Shown here piece after piece: positions 45,371 through 58,400 of a DNA stretch of 64,000 nt. The translations under genes were made by a program, and so were the position numbers. Under the pieces are notes generated by a model, which searched no databases, was not told where the DNA came from, and saw nothing but the letters and a program-made list of their open reading frames with translations. Origin of the DNA: Ectocarpus siliculosus (taxonomy: Eukaryota; Sar; Phaeophyceae; Ectocarpales; Ectocarpaceae); NCBI GenBank assembly GCA_000310025.1, contig FN649746.1, positions 2,156,424 through 2,220,423 of the forward strand, given 5' to 3'. Numbering within the stretch: the first letter of the stretch is position 1; each line of letters begins with the position of its first letter.

Positions 45371-46598
45371 AATGCTGAGTCTTACGGCGTGATTATTTCC
45401 GGATTGGATTTGGGGGTGGGGTCGTTTTCTGAGCCAAAACAATAATTTGGGCGTCTTACGGGTAGGAAAATGGCAATTTCCAACAGCGATTCCGGCCGGC
45501 CTGTTAGAAAATTGGCCCATTTTCCAACAGCGATCCTGTTGGAATATTGCTGTTAGAATGGGGGGGGGGTACCCCCTGTTCAAACCCCGATCGTGCCAGA
45601 ACGAGGAACTACACCGTCTGCTGGCCAAACAGAGGTCAGTATCATGAGGTCATGCACAAACCCTCTGCAGGTATCTAAAATTCAGGGCGTTCTGCGTCGT
45701 GTTGGCCGCACACGAGCCGAAAACGTCAACCCTGCCACATTGCTCTACTGACGTTCTTGCCTTTGGGCCGAAAAGAGCCGTTTTTGCGCCTGCTGCATGT
45801 GTGACCAGTTCAAAACGCATGCCAGAGAGAGGCCTTAAGCCGTCGACATCCACAAACGGCAGCCAATGGCGTGTGTTCATACTCATACCCTCTGCTCGCG
45901 TACCAGAAACAGAGCGTGTTGTCCAGTTTTGATTGCACGCGGCCTGCAAACGTGAACCAAAGTGTGTTGCGGTGTTGACTTTTTGGTATTTTTTCTTGTT
46001 CCGCCGCGTGTTTGCTCCGTGTGTCACCCGCGACCAGTCAAAAACGCATGCCAGAGAGAGGCCTTTGGCCGACGACATCCACAAACAGCAGCCAGTGGCG
46101 TGTGGTCATACACATACCGTCTGCTCGCGTCCCAGAAACAGAGCGTATTGTCCAGTTTTGATTGCACACGGTCTGCGAACGTGAATCGAGGTGTGGTTCG
46201 GTGTTGTCTTTTTTGGACGTTGCTTTTTTTTCTGCCGCTTGCTCCGAGTCGAGTGTGATCAGTGTACAACGCCTGCCATCAGAGAGAGGCCTTTGGCCGA
46301 CGACATCCACAAACTGCAGCCACTGGCATGCGATGATACACATGCCCTCTGCAGGCGACCCATAAATAGGGCGCTCGGTGTCTTGTTGGTCGCACACGAG
46401 CCAAAAAAGTGCACTGAAGCATGTTGGGACTCACAAGAACATGAATCAGCCTCTTTTTTCCCTTCAGAAAAAAATATACCTCGAGGAACCGTAAGACGGT
46501 CGTTTGGATATTGATAATTTTTTCCGTGCAGGACACCCCCCCCCCGACCGAGAGAAAAAAAATCTCCGAAATAGTCACGCCGTAAGACTCAGCCTAAT
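45371..46598. mobile_element. inverted-repeat-flanked element containing tandem repeats
   Basis: The left end AATGCTGAGTCTTACGGCGT (45371-45403) and the right end GTCACGCCGTAAGACTCAGC (46563-46598) are reverse complements over about 33 bp. Both are followed inward by a G/C-rich tract and another GTCTTACGG. Between them lie three tandem units (next entry). No transposase is seen. It is either a non-autonomous element or repeats that collected within one. Confidence 0.45.
45650..46410. repeat. three-copy tandem repeat, ~228 bp period
   Basis: AACGC(A/C)TGCCAGAGAGAGGCC occurs at 45813, 46043 and 46268. Each is followed by GACGACATCCACAAAC.GCAGCCA and by CATAC.C.CTGC(T/A)(C/G)GCG. On the minus strand the units share a conserved reading (FVDV.G.RPLS), so the repeat may once have been coding. 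I call no gene. Confidence 0.75.
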
Positions 46599-47393
46599 AC
46601 ACCTGACGGGTACAACCAACCTGTGTCGATTTGTGCAAAACGAAACATCCGAAATTTAGGTCACAAACAATTGCGCGTCTCTATCCACGACCACTACTTT
46701 GGGGCATAGCATAGCTTGTAGCCGACGACCCGCTGGACAAAGGTGAGAATCAATCGCGCAAAATAATGTGCTGCTTTAAGTCGGTGCATACGCATATCTA
46801 GGTCCGTTTTTCGAAGAGACCAAGAGAGCGACAAAGCGACACATTTTCCCCCTTATCTGAAAAAAATGCGGCGCAATTAGATTTACTCAAGCTTGTACGA
46901 ATCTCTCTACCTGGATACTGGATAACTTCGTCTCGTCCAACTACAAGGTGCACGGAGTGAACGCTTGCTCTCTTCCTCCTCACCTCCTCTGCTGCGGTGG
47001 ACTCCGCCAACTTGTTGGCGAGCCTGCGAGTTGCGACCTACTCCAAGCGCCGCCTCTTGGTGGTTTCGAAAAAAAGCCAGCCAGCAAGACGATGTATTAG
47101 CCTTTTTCTGCCGTCGCCTCAGTCTCTCTTGCTTCCCGCTTGCTACGGTCGGCTTCCACTAATTGCCGAAGACCGAGTACAGCGCAATGGATAGATCTCT
47201 GTGCCTCCTTCCGCCTCCTCCAGCACCCCACCTTGCCCTCGTCTCTTCAAAAGGAAGGGAGGGGTTCTCTAGCTTGTATCAAAGGGGGGGTATCATATTC
47301 CTAAATCTGGGCCTCGCGGTCGTCCAAAAAAAACACATGCCAGAGAGAGAGATACACAAGACGGCTACCAAACTGTCTTGTTGAGCCTGTTAC
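46599..47393. other. no gene supported
   Basis: Frames on both strands at 46798-47194 overlap each other and none shows a recognisable motif. Confidence 0.3.
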
Positions 47394-47545
47394 CCACAGG
47401 GGAGATGTCGCTGTGTGCTGCTCGGGAAATTGTGGAAATACAGGCAGCCTTCCTCTGACGCTATGGATTCATTGCTAATCTATCTTAGACTCTCAGATAG
47501 AGATGGATTCGTTGTGTCATATCTTTAAGACAAAAAAAAAAGATC
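47394..47545 (+). mobile_element. A-tailed short retroposon-like repeat, copy 2
   Basis: GCCTGTTACCCACAGGGGAG to GATTCGTTGTGTCATATCTT, then AAGACAAAAAAAAAA. It is homologous to 43810-43965 in the same orientation, with roughly 80 percent identity by eye. Confidence 0.65.
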
Positions 47546-48188
47546 GGCGCGGGCAACGAGCCGCCGTGGGCGTGGCAATAGTGGAACGAGCGCAGCAGCT
47601 GGATGAGTCGTATGGGAGAAGCTGCTGCTCCTCCAAAATGATCATTACCGCTTCGGGACTCATCGGGGAAGGCCTCCGTTGTTGGAGTAGTCTATTTGTG
47701 TGTGTATTTATAGATATTACCATGCAGTGCTCGGGGGATCGAGAGCTACGGCGGGCTGCCCCCGGTACGACCTCAGAATGTGGGATAATCGACAGCAGTG
47801 TTGCCGCCGTTGGTTAAACGCTCGTCCCCGGAAATACATCGAGAGTTTACTACCCAGTTTCTCCCGGATCCCCTTACTGCAGTCGAGCGACGAGTATGCA
47901 TGGCCAATACGCCGACAGAGCAGAAATATATACTCCGAGTACTTGATTGTTACAGAAGATGGGATCGGCACATAAAACCCGTGATGGGGTGAGAGTTTTC
48001 CGGGAAATTTTCCGGGGACAGGGTTTTCTTATGGACCGGTGCTCCGGATTTTGAGCGCAATTTGCCGTCGCGAAGCACGCACACGTCGTTGCCCCTCCAC
48101 ACCTCCATACACACCTCCGTAACTTCTCCTCCTACATTTCCAATCTACAGAGCTTGTTCGTGTGCACCGCTGCTGAGCTTTGGCCGGT
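47546..48188. other. 5' flank of the membrane-protein gene, no gene seen
   Basis: No supported exon; the 5' UTR of the gene starting at 48189 presumably lies at the end of this stretch. Confidence 0.35.
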
Positions 48189-50500
48189 ATGGACGACATC
48201 ACCAAGACGCCGTATAAGATCATGCCCATGCCCATGAAGGCTGTGACTACCGTACAGGACTCCCCGCCGTGTTGCTGCGCCCGCCCGTGCTTCGGCCCCC
48301 CGGCGAGGATGGAGGGGGATATCAAAGCGGTGAGATCACGGGTACGTCATGTAACGCACGCATGTAATATGTAGGGTGTGGTTTCAAGTAGCTGTTGCTG
48401 CGCTACATGCGCGTACATGGTTCGTTGCATCTCTCCTGATGATCCAACCGCTTTATCGTGATTGGTTTGTACCGCCCACAGCGAGCTCAACCCTCTTCGT
48501 CTGAGTTCTGCAGGGCAGACGTACTTAATATGGAGTCACAGTATTGCTGCTCCTTTTTGACAAGACCGATGTCTACAGAGTACCGTAGCGCCGACATCAG
48601 CGAACTGCCCTTGACGCCAGCGTTCCAACACGTAAAAAATAGCAGTTACGTAGCATTCATACCTGTTGCATTCCGTAGACACATGTCGAAAACTCTCTGT
48701 TGTAGTCTAAGCAATATTTGCGGAGAATGTTCAGCCGTTGAGTGGCGGGGTGAATGCCCTCGGGTAGATGCGCGTATATGAATTTGCGATGAGGCAATCT
48801 TGTATGCATACGGTATAAGTAATGCGGAGCGAATCATCGCGGGGCGTTCGTTCATGCTGTGGTCTACGCTCTAAATTTCTCGATGGCGCTCGCTCGTCAT
48901 TTCCACAATACTTGGACAAACATGTGTTCTACAATATGCATCTACAGCAATTACAGCAACTCAAAGTCGACACACAGACTCCCCGCAACCACTACAGTAT
49001 ATAGGACCACCACCGCAAACAACAACACGCCAACTCTAACGCCACCGCCGACACGCCAATAATATTCCACCCCCGCAGGCGCACGGGGCATCGATCGCCA
49101 TCCTCGCCATCCACGCCATCGCTCTGCTTATCGGCTGCTACGTATGGGGTCAGTGCTGACGCTTCATGCAGTACATAAGTATTTGGGTGTGTAGTATCAC
49201 AGCCAGCTTCAGGCGGACGTTGTGGAATGGGCTGAGCTGCCACGCTTGGCATATTTGCTGATCGCTAGTATCATCGAGGCGGATATTCGATATGTTGTGA
49301 ATGAGCCCGTCACGTCGTTGTCCATAGGATGCATCCATCCGCAGTCAGTACAAACCGGTGCATACACATTGGAGAGGTGTTGTTAATCTCACGAAACCGA
49401 GGCATGGCCTAAGCAATGTACTCAAGTCGAAGTATGAAAAATTGGCATCGGTGCCCACGTGAGGTGCTGGCAGATACCTCATCGTGGTCAATATTCATCA
49501 GCACACAACAAGAAGTGCCAAAACCTGCATAGACTAAGGTCTACAAGAGGTGTTCGGTGAAGTAGTTTGTAGCAGGGCCACATCCGCCCGCGACATCCCT
49601 GTTCATCCAATGCATGAGCAGTGCGAACCTGCGATTCACCCGCCGACCAGATATCTTGCTGTGTTTACGCTTTAACACTACTATTCGGTAACATCTTCTC
49701 TTCCGCCAAGAACTCACCATCAGTGGGTTACTTTGTTATTTTCGCCGGGCTTGAGTGTTCGGTAAGACTTCGCACCATACGGTGGCCTAATCTTCACAAC
49801 AGATTCACCAACTCACCCTCCAAGCTCCGCATGGTGTCTTACAACGATCCGCCCGCGCTTTTTCGTTCCGCTGCCCGTCTTGATAGGAGATTGGACCACG
49901 GTGCTGATAATCAACTTGGACGCCAATCTCACTGGGGTTTTCACGAGCATCTTTGTGCTGTGGGCCCCCTCAAAGTTCGTGTACGTTTCCTGTGCTATTT
50001 TGTACGGCGTGACGGGACTCCTCGACATGATTCTCGTGGCGGCGTGGTGAGTGGTCCAGTGCCGAGTGCAGGAGCTGTGCGATCTCGCATTCTAAGACGC
50101 GCTTGTGTGGGAGAGCGCGGTACGTAGTTATCGCGATGTGGGCCCTCCCTTCGCTTGGCACCACTAACTCTGCTGCCGTTGTTGATTATCTCCTCCGACT
50201 TTGGTACCCTATGGACTTCTGTGTGCCTGGCGTGCCTTCATCCATGCAATCGGAACGATAAAACCTGCACCCAAAACCCTTCTACCCCGTTCGCCGCACA
50301 TACCGAACGTTTTCTTGAGCAGGTTCAACTACGAGTATATCGATGCCAACGCCGGAATTTTAACTCTGCTGGCTATGCCAAATATTATCGCGAGCTTTTC
50401 CTGCTTCCTCGGATGCGCATGGGCGTTGAAGGTTTTCCACAACCGCGACAGGGATAGCGACCCGCGTTTGCCCGAGGCTTCAGACCTCTTTTTGGCATGA
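48189..50500 (+). CDS. multipass membrane protein, unknown family
   Basis: Five exons give a phase-consistent model: 48189-48329, 49079-49148, 49622-49687, 49887-50046, 50323-50500 (615 nt, 204 aa). It starts MDDITKTPYKIMPMPMKAVT, followed by a Cys cluster (PPCCCARPCFGPP) that might be palmitoylated. Hydrophobic segments follow in order: IAILAIHAIALLIGCY, SCCVYALTLLF, TGVFTSIFVLW, FVYVSCAILYGVTGLLDMIL and GILTLLAMPNIIASFSCFLG. The C-terminus is polar (NRDRDSDPRLPEASDLFLA). The exon 4/5 junction rebuilds AAWFNYEYIDANAG. Exons 1, 2, 4 and 5 are firm. Exon 3 is uncertain, because a longer version reading to 49761 would add NIFSSAKNSPSVGYFVIFAG but breaks the phase with exon 4. Four or five membrane helices are likely. 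No function is assigned. Confidence 0.6.
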
Positions 50501-52431
50501 CCTCACACATGTACGTGCGGATGTAATCAAGTCTTGGTCGTGTCTGGGTCGTCTTCCTGTATGTTTCGTTCGTAGATGTCTACCTCCTCGTCTCATCCAG
50601 ATGGACATAACGCATTGTCCTCTTCACCCCCCTCCCCCCCAATCGCCGAAACAGCTGTAAATACGTTAATTTTTCCCCGTGGTTTTATCTTAGCAGTCAA
50701 CAAAAAAAATGTCCACCTTGCCTCTTGATGTCCCTTGGGAGATTTTCTGGCGGCATAATGTACTTAGTACTGGGTTTGCCGGCCCATTTCTATTGCGTTC
50801 GCCGGAGGAATTCTGGCGTTTAGCTGTGTTAAAGGATTCGTGGCTTGAACCCTCAACTTTGAGCGTGGCCTGGAATAGATTGCATTGAGCGGCTGGTGTT
50901 TGGAGCGGTTTCGATCAGGACACACTGCACGCTACGGCTCACCGCCCACTCCGGCGTCCACCCGGCTCGATTTATTACCTACATTGAAACACCTTTTTTT
51001 CTCGAGAAAGCCGCTCACCCTTTCCGTTGCGTTACCGTTGCACGTGCTGCCGCTCTTGTCTCGCAGAGCAGATCATCTGAGCTCCCCTGTCTCCGCTGCA
51101 GCCCATCATCATATCTTCCTCGAAGACGATAACGATGATTCTACCGTCTTGGAATTCGGAATGGTGCCAACAACGTTTGGGCTCGTTGTAAAAAATAGGG
51201 AAATAGCAGGAAATAGAAGCGCGAGGCCTGTGCCTCTGTGCCGAGCGGATGGTTGCATAGAAATTAATGTTCTTCTGTACATGATTTTTTGTCTTATGTA
51301 CATACGCATAATCTACGTCTTACAAAGTCGTGAGGCAGCGCCCAGGATCTGTTGTACCGTCCCCGCCGCTATAGCTCGAGTGTTGTCTTCGATGTATGTC
51401 ACGTGGAGTTTACAGGGGGGGGCTGTTAGCTAATATAGCAAAATGTGACGGAGGAGTACAGGGCTCGAATCTACGAGATTGTATTCGGTAGATTGCGTGA
51501 GAACGGTAGAACGATAGCTTCTACTTCCTTCATGGTTGATTTCCTCGGCTTATCTTGGTGTGATGGAGATCGTTTCGATGGACTGACGGATTAATATGGT
51601 GATAACAGCGTGGTATTGCGTGGTGCTCTTACCACACTCATCCTCTCACTGAAGACTTCGACAATGTACGCGATGTTTCAATCTCGGCCCTCCTTCGCCG
51701 AGCTGCCTGTCTCCACACCCACAACCTTTGGTCTGTCGAATCTACGACCAAGGCCTTTGGTTCTCGTTGACAAGGAACCTCAGTGAGGCATTGGCGAAAG
51801 AGACCGGATAACACGCAAAACACAGCATGGCCAACGCGGCTCACGAGATTTCTTGGCGTCGTAGAGCCTTTCACGTGTGAAGCTGCAGTGGAATAATACC
51901 GTGTTGCGGAGCACAACGTTTGACCCCGGATCGAGAAGATCTGTTTGTTCTGTCGCCGATACGTAGGGAAAAGATATGCGCATGTATGCCGACCTCTTTG
52001 TGACCAAACAAGAAGTGTTGCGAAGGGAACCGTTGCCACTGGTGATGCCAGCCTAAGAACTCGTCACGAGTGTGAATGGCGCAAGATGCACAAAAACATT
52101 CAGGCGGTTGGTTATATTTGCTGAGCACGGTCCCCAACGAATGCGCTAACCCTACCGCGGGACCAGGCTTGATGAATGAAACAGCGTTGATACAAGCGGA
52201 TGACAACTGCATGTGGGTCCGTGGAGGAGGGGTTCTCCTTGAGTTTTTTTTCGAGCAACATCGCCCGCGCTAGTCGGTTAAAGCACGACGCGTTTCGAGT
52301 GTGCAGCACAGAAGTACAACACATGAGACCTTCCTGACAATAGCAAAGAAAGGCATCTACCCCTCAGTCTCCCGCCAAAGCGCCAAAAAATCAAGCCGGG
52401 CTGGCCTACTCGGGGTATGGCCCCGCGGATG
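50501..52431. other. intergenic, no gene supported
   Basis: Convergent 3' flanks of the membrane-protein gene (+) and RIT1 (-). Open frames at 50885-51433 (+) and 51638-52039 (-) lack recognisable features or splice context. Confidence 0.35.
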
Positions 52432-55400
52432 CTATCTATGCATCGGGAGTACCGCATCCAATCGCTCGAGCGAGTCAGCCTCCCCGAGATGATACCGATC
52501 GCTCAACGTCCACCAAGAGTGTTCCCCTGGCGTCATGAAGTACTCGTTCAGCTCCTGCATCGAGCGCCGCGGCGGGCGCGCCCAAGGACACTCTTGCTGC
52601 ATCAGCAAAAAACGCCAACGTAACTGGGACTTGGTCACGACGCCTGCGGCACTTCGTCGAAGAACCGAAAACCTGCCGCCTCCTAACCACAGCCCGGAGT
52701 CGCCGCCGTCGGTCTCATCGGCGACAAGGGCGTGTCGCGACGATGGTGACGGCAGCTGCTGCTGCTGCTGCGGCTGCTGATTTCGATTCCCGGACGGTGT
52801 GTTAGTGCTTGCTTGTGGGCCTGGAGGGAAGAAAGCCACAAGAGCGCAGAGACAGACAACTACCGAAGCGTCCGCTCCGGTGGCACACACTACGAGGCAC
52901 TTGCCCGCGCTGACCGGTCCCGGCATCACCCCGGCACCGCCGCGCTCAGCTTGCCACTGTTGCCGCAAACGTGGTTGAGCAGATGACGTCGCAATCGCTC
53001 TTGTGTCCGCCTCCGCCGGCGAAGAAATCCCTCCCGCCCCTTCCAATTGCGTAGGGTCGGGTGCGTCCACGGCACTCGTTTCTCCGACCTTCCCACCGCA
53101 GTAACTCGGCAAGCTCCTGTCGGGGCTCGCCGCCGCCTCCTCACCAAGATGAGCCCCCTCGTGGACCAACGGCCCCGTGGCTTCTCCATGAACCACGGCC
53201 GCCGACTGATCCGTGGCCATACCCTTGCGTGCCGTCGGCAGCCGTAAGTCCCCGACAGCGGACGCGATGAACACCAGAGCCGCAGGAAAGACCGTCCTTT
53301 GCCAATACCTCGGCGGATTTGCCTTCTTCCCTACGGTGCGAAAACGAGAACAAAGGAAGGATAGATCAAGGACGATTTCAGGTACCGTTACCATCACACG
53401 CCAAGGGCTTCTTGGGCAACTACATAGCCGGCCGGTCGTGCCCTTGCCCCCCCGCATCCCGCCCGCAAGGGTGCCACGCGGCGGTCTGAGCTCCCGCAAG
53501 GACAAGCGTTTAGGCGGCTGTGTGCTACATCTGCGAGTGTGCTACACACCTCCCTTGAGCGGAACATGAAGGTACCGCCTGGTTGGGCCAGTCAACCTCT
53601 CCACGAGCTCTTCGGGGAAGGCTTCGTCGCTGCAGCATTGCGCAAGGGCGATGCGACGGCGCGCACGGAGCGGCACGGAAACGAAATGTGGAGGAAGTGG
53701 AGCACGAAGCGCGGGGGGGGGGGGCTTGCGCTGACCAACTCGGTCGAAGAGGCCGAGACAGACGAAATATACGAGAAAAAAACTTACAGTGACCAACAGT
53801 CGGTGTCCAAGATGTTTGTGCAGCAAGGAGAGAGTTGTTGAGCTGGCAGGAAGGATGCCACACTAGCTGAGTTAACACAGGCGAGGAGCTGTTGTGCTTG
53901 CGCGCAGCGCCCATCGCCCTGCGTCCTGACAAAAGGCATACCTAAGGTTAAGCAAGGAGCAGTCCGTTCCGTGAGAAGCCCAGTTTCCCGCAGCGTAGAC
54001 AACGCTCCCCACCACTAGCCCTGCGAGCCAACGGGCCACACGTCGCCGGGGAGGGGTACTCATCAATCAAAAACGCGGTCACGAGAGGAAACGGACCCGC
54101 GCCGCCTCCGTGTGCAGCAACAGTACTCAACCGAACACCGCCTAGAGTACCAGGATGCAGCGTTGGCGTACTCGGGCGGTGCAAGGCTGGCCATTTCCAT
54201 GTGAGAATAGATGGCGAGCAATACCCCAGAGATTGGGGATACAAGCTCACAGCGGGGTTGCGGGCATACAGCGGGGGTCCCCGAGTAAGGCAGTCTGAAC
54301 AAGGCGTCCTAAAAAAGACGGGTGAAAATGGCTGGCATAGACGGAATTATAAGGTTAATCTACACATTGACTGCGGCGGCTGCTCCATGTTATTATCAGC
54401 TGCCCCCACTGCCTTTTTCGGGGACCCCCACTGTACTTACATAGGACGACCTACTGCGGAACGATCCCCACCCCTCCTTGTTGCCCCCCCTCTCACCCGT
54501 GGCACCGAGAACCGCGTGCACTTCCGGTCCTCCGGGTTGCCATGGATCCTCCCCTCCGTCGTGGCCTTCGGTGCTGCTCGGACTCTTGCCTCCTCCAGTC
54601 GGCCTTTCTTCGCTTCCTGCAGCGCCACTCCCGCTTCTCGACTCGGTGCCTCCCGCGCAAGGGCTGCTTGCGTTCATCTTCTTGTTCCTGGTGATCAGCG
54701 CTGCGACGACCCCTTCGAAGGCCCCCCTGTCGCCGCCCTTCGCCAGGCCCATGAGACGCTCGCAATTGGCCCAGAACTGCTCGGGGGTAATCCCTTCATC
54801 CCCGCGGTAAAGGTGCGGACGGCGACGAAATAAAAAAACTGATGGCGGCCATTGCGGATTAATTAGTTGCACCGGCAAAACAGACTGTACGAGGAGGCAA
54901 GCCTGCACATGGGGACCGGCATGGGGTTGGGAGGAGAGCGAAGGGCTTAAGAAACTACGCGTACGCACGTTACCTGTCACAGCGTGTGTGATACTGCTGT
55001 ACGTGGAAGAACGGAAGTCGTCCATGCGTGGAAGAAAATCGAAGTCACAGCGTCATCCGCGTAGCGTATTAATTCACTGCGGGCGCGGTTCTACCTCTCC
55101 AGCAGGAGACACCAAAGGTGTTCCTCAGAACGAAACCTACAGTAATACCCCCCGCCCTCATTTGGCACAGCAAACGCAAGCATAATGGCCAGATTCTGGT
55201 TCACCCTTGCGAAACGTGGCCTGGGCTGGCGAAAACCCGGCATGTCGATCCGCCCCGGCGTTGTAAGGACCCAAAGTCAACGGTCTAAAGACTACGGCAT
55301 GCGTTTACATTAGTAAGTACACCTCTCATCAGCAATCACCCGACCAAGGGGCTAAAAATCGTGAGTTTCGTCGATCACGAATGCACACAACCACCACAGG

Positions 55401-58400
55401 CACATCGGTGCGTTTACAACAAACGCAGGGGGCGTGGTCGGCGGCGTCACCAAGTGGGTGTGCCTTACAATGTGCCTCACCGGAGCTCCAGTGCTCCTCG
55501 TCGTCTCCGGCGCCTTGAAGGTATGTCCAGGAGTGGTGCTCGCGATGGCGCTCGGGCGTGATAACCTTCCACCCGCGTCAACGACGGCGAGTTTTCGGCA
55601 GAGTGTAGGCCGAGGGGTTCCGCGCGGACTTAGCGCAGCTTGGTGCAGCGCGACAAGGGCGTTTCACTCGAACGAAGGAAAATGAGGTCCTAGATTGTCT
55701 ATCCAGGGCGGGAGGCCAGGGAATGCGCTGAGCAAAATATGAACCTCGAACAGGGTGCACGTGAAACTCACCCACACATGTGCTCGGTGTAGTTCGCATT
55801 TTGGTCCTATCCACCGCCATAAGGAGCGCTATTAAGACGGACATGGCTCGACGGCGGGCATCTTTCCGACTCTGATCTTCCTTCTGGTTAAAGCGTGAAT
55901 CGTTGGCTCATATGCTTATTCCCCTGGGATGGTGCCCGAGTTTCGTAGCTCGTGTACTCGTTGGCTCTCGTGTTTATTCCCCTGGGATGGTGCTCATTTT
56001 CTCATGGCTCTTGATACAGGTATTGGAGAGAAGGTGGGTAACTCCCTGGCATGCCTTCTCCTAGCAAATTCTTGGCCGTTTCCTCGCTGGAGCACTCTCA
56101 CGGTGTTGAGGACTGTGATGATTTTGTTGCCGGGCCCGCCCGGCCCGGTGGGGTATTTTTTCACCTTTGAAGCGGACACGCAGATGACCGGCGTGAAGGA
56201 CAGGTCCGCCGCCGAACACGCTGGTAACATTCCTTCCACAAGACGACTCTCGGGGCTGAGCCAGACGGCCCGCAGCGGCTTCTTCAGGAAAGACCTTAAC
56301 CTGTTTCAGAAAAAGCATGACGGGGGCTCACGTACGAGATGGCGGGTGTAGGTGCGGCCTACTCCCACAGCTAGACGCACTTCCGCCGTGGAGGAACCCT
56401 AGCTCATACGCTGTCTGGTCGGGGTATCATTTGCGGACCGACCGAAGCAAGCGGGCCGCCGGTGCCTGGCGGGGTCTGATTCGACGCAGCACTGATACCA
56501 ACGAAACATTGCCGGGATAGGTCGGCCGACGCACCCGTCCCGAGACGGAAGTGGTTGCGGCGACAGCCTATGCCTCCTCTCCAGCCGGCAGTACGATCAC
56601 CTTTCGGACAGGGCTTCCCTCGCGTTTCCCAGCCCTTGTATCCACCCGGGCATGCGCTCCTCGATCTGGCTGGCCTCCGACGCGCTTAGCCACCTGATTT
56701 TTTTATTGTGTGTCGCGGCGAGCGTCGCATTTGTAGATATGTGGTATATGCCTCAGCGCAGCAGTCCATTGTTTCCTGCTCAAGGCATGCCGGTGCACGG
56801 CGTTCCTCGGCGCACCCGTCGCCTAGAACAGCACGATCTCGTTTGACTGGGGGGGGGGGGGGGGGGGCGTACTCTTATGTTTTGCACGCCTTAGCGGTTA
56901 GACCATTGACCACGCGTCCTCGAGAGGACGGAGCATTGTTCCCGCAGGACCGATCACCGATGGCCAATCGTTCCTTCCTACTTTGCCAAAGGTGGCTCAA
57001 AAATGTCTTCCCTAGTCTGTCTATCCTAACGATATCCCTTCCCGCCTTTTCAAACCACTTCCTACTCCCCAGTACAGCTACCGTCCTCTCCTCTCTATTC
57101 CATGCCTCAAACATCTCCCTGTACGCCCCTTGTATTTTTCCCAGCTCAGTCATGTACACTTCCCTCTCCTCTTCGTACCACGGACATTCCGCGACTACAT
57201 GAACACGGTCTTCGCATTCGAAGCCGCAATCACATTTGAACTTGTCGTCTTCGTCGTCTACCGTCCTATGTCTTCGACGTTCTCGAAGGCCTATGTCCCC
57301 GGTCCTGAATTTGACCTTCAGCTTTGTCCCTGCATCCATTGATCCATGTAGGTAATCCTTGAACCCTAGTCCTTCTTTCAACATTCCGTACACTTCTAGA
57401 CCCTCCTTATCCTTGGTTTCTTTCCTTAGATTCTGTTCTCTCTCTCGGCACAAGCAACAGATATCTTCTCCTTGAACCCCTGTAGACCCTCCGTTCCCAG
57501 CGTTTCATCTTCGTCGATGTCTAACCCCTTCTATACGTCCTCTACAACCTTGACCCATTCCGTGGGTTGTCTACCCCTCTTTTTATTTGCTTCGCCTCCC
57601 ATACTATTTTCGGCAACCTCTCCTCTCCCATCCCGCACATGCGATACTGCCATGTCAGCTTCCTTGCGTCTCTTCCCGACCGTAGGGATTGGATCCCCAA
57701 TTCTGCCCTTACGGCTGCATTACTTGTGCGCTTGGAGCATCCTAGGATGATTTTCGCTGCTTTCATCTGCGCCGCCTCGAGTTCTTTCACTACCTTCTTA
57801 TTTCCTTCCCGTACTTCTCCGGCATACTCTAGCGGCGGTACGATTACGCTCTTCAAAACCGTCAATTCGATGCGTGTATCGAGGTGCCGGTTTGCGAGTA
57901 TTGGGTGCAGCTTCTCTGCTCGTGCTTTGCCCTTTTCCGCTACCTTGGACATGTGTGCATTCCACGAGCAGTCGTTTGCGATCTCTACTCCGAGGTATGT
58001 GTACTGGTCCACTACTGCAACCTCCTCGATCCCCCACTTCCATGTGTGTTCTACTGGTTCCTCCCTGACCCCGTTGCACACCATGACGGCACTCTTCTTA
58101 ACGTTGGCAGATAATCTCCATTTATCAGTAAACTTCTTCGCCGCGTCAATTTGTAGTTGCAGTCCCTCAGGGGTGTCCGACATACCAACAAAATCATCCG
58201 CAAACAGCATTCCTGACACCGAAGTTTCCGTGTCCCCTACTTTTACTCCCTTCCGGACTGCCTCTACGACTTCCAACAGATCGTTGATGAACACCTGGAA
58301 CAATGTTGGGGACAGCGTGCAACCTTGTGGGACCCCCTGCTCAATGTCGAAGAACTTAGACAGTTCTCCGTCGAGCATGACCGCGCTTTTCGTACACTCT

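Noticed and set aside
49688-49761. Extension of exon 3 of the membrane-protein gene
   Set aside because: It encodes an attractive hydrophobic stretch, but its GTAAGA donor leaves phase 0 while every usable acceptor of the next exon needs phase 1 or 2.
50885-51433. 182-codon plus-strand open frame
   Set aside because: No motif, no splice context and composition like neighbouring noise.
54201-54833. 210-codon plus-strand open frame
   Set aside because: It overlaps RIT1 exon 7 on the opposite strand, where the minus frame joins neighbouring exons in phase with family motifs.
55434-56351. Apparent plus-strand membrane-protein exons
   Set aside because: They looked plausible (KWVCLTMCLTGAPVLLVV), but the minus strand carries RIT1 exons 5 and 6 with the conserved KPLRAVWLSPES and YLQGAGDDEEHW blocks, so the plus frames are shadows.
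56652-56846. 64-codon plus-strand frame with a signal-like N-terminus
   Set aside because: It begins on the antisense of RIT1 exon 4 and has no independent support.
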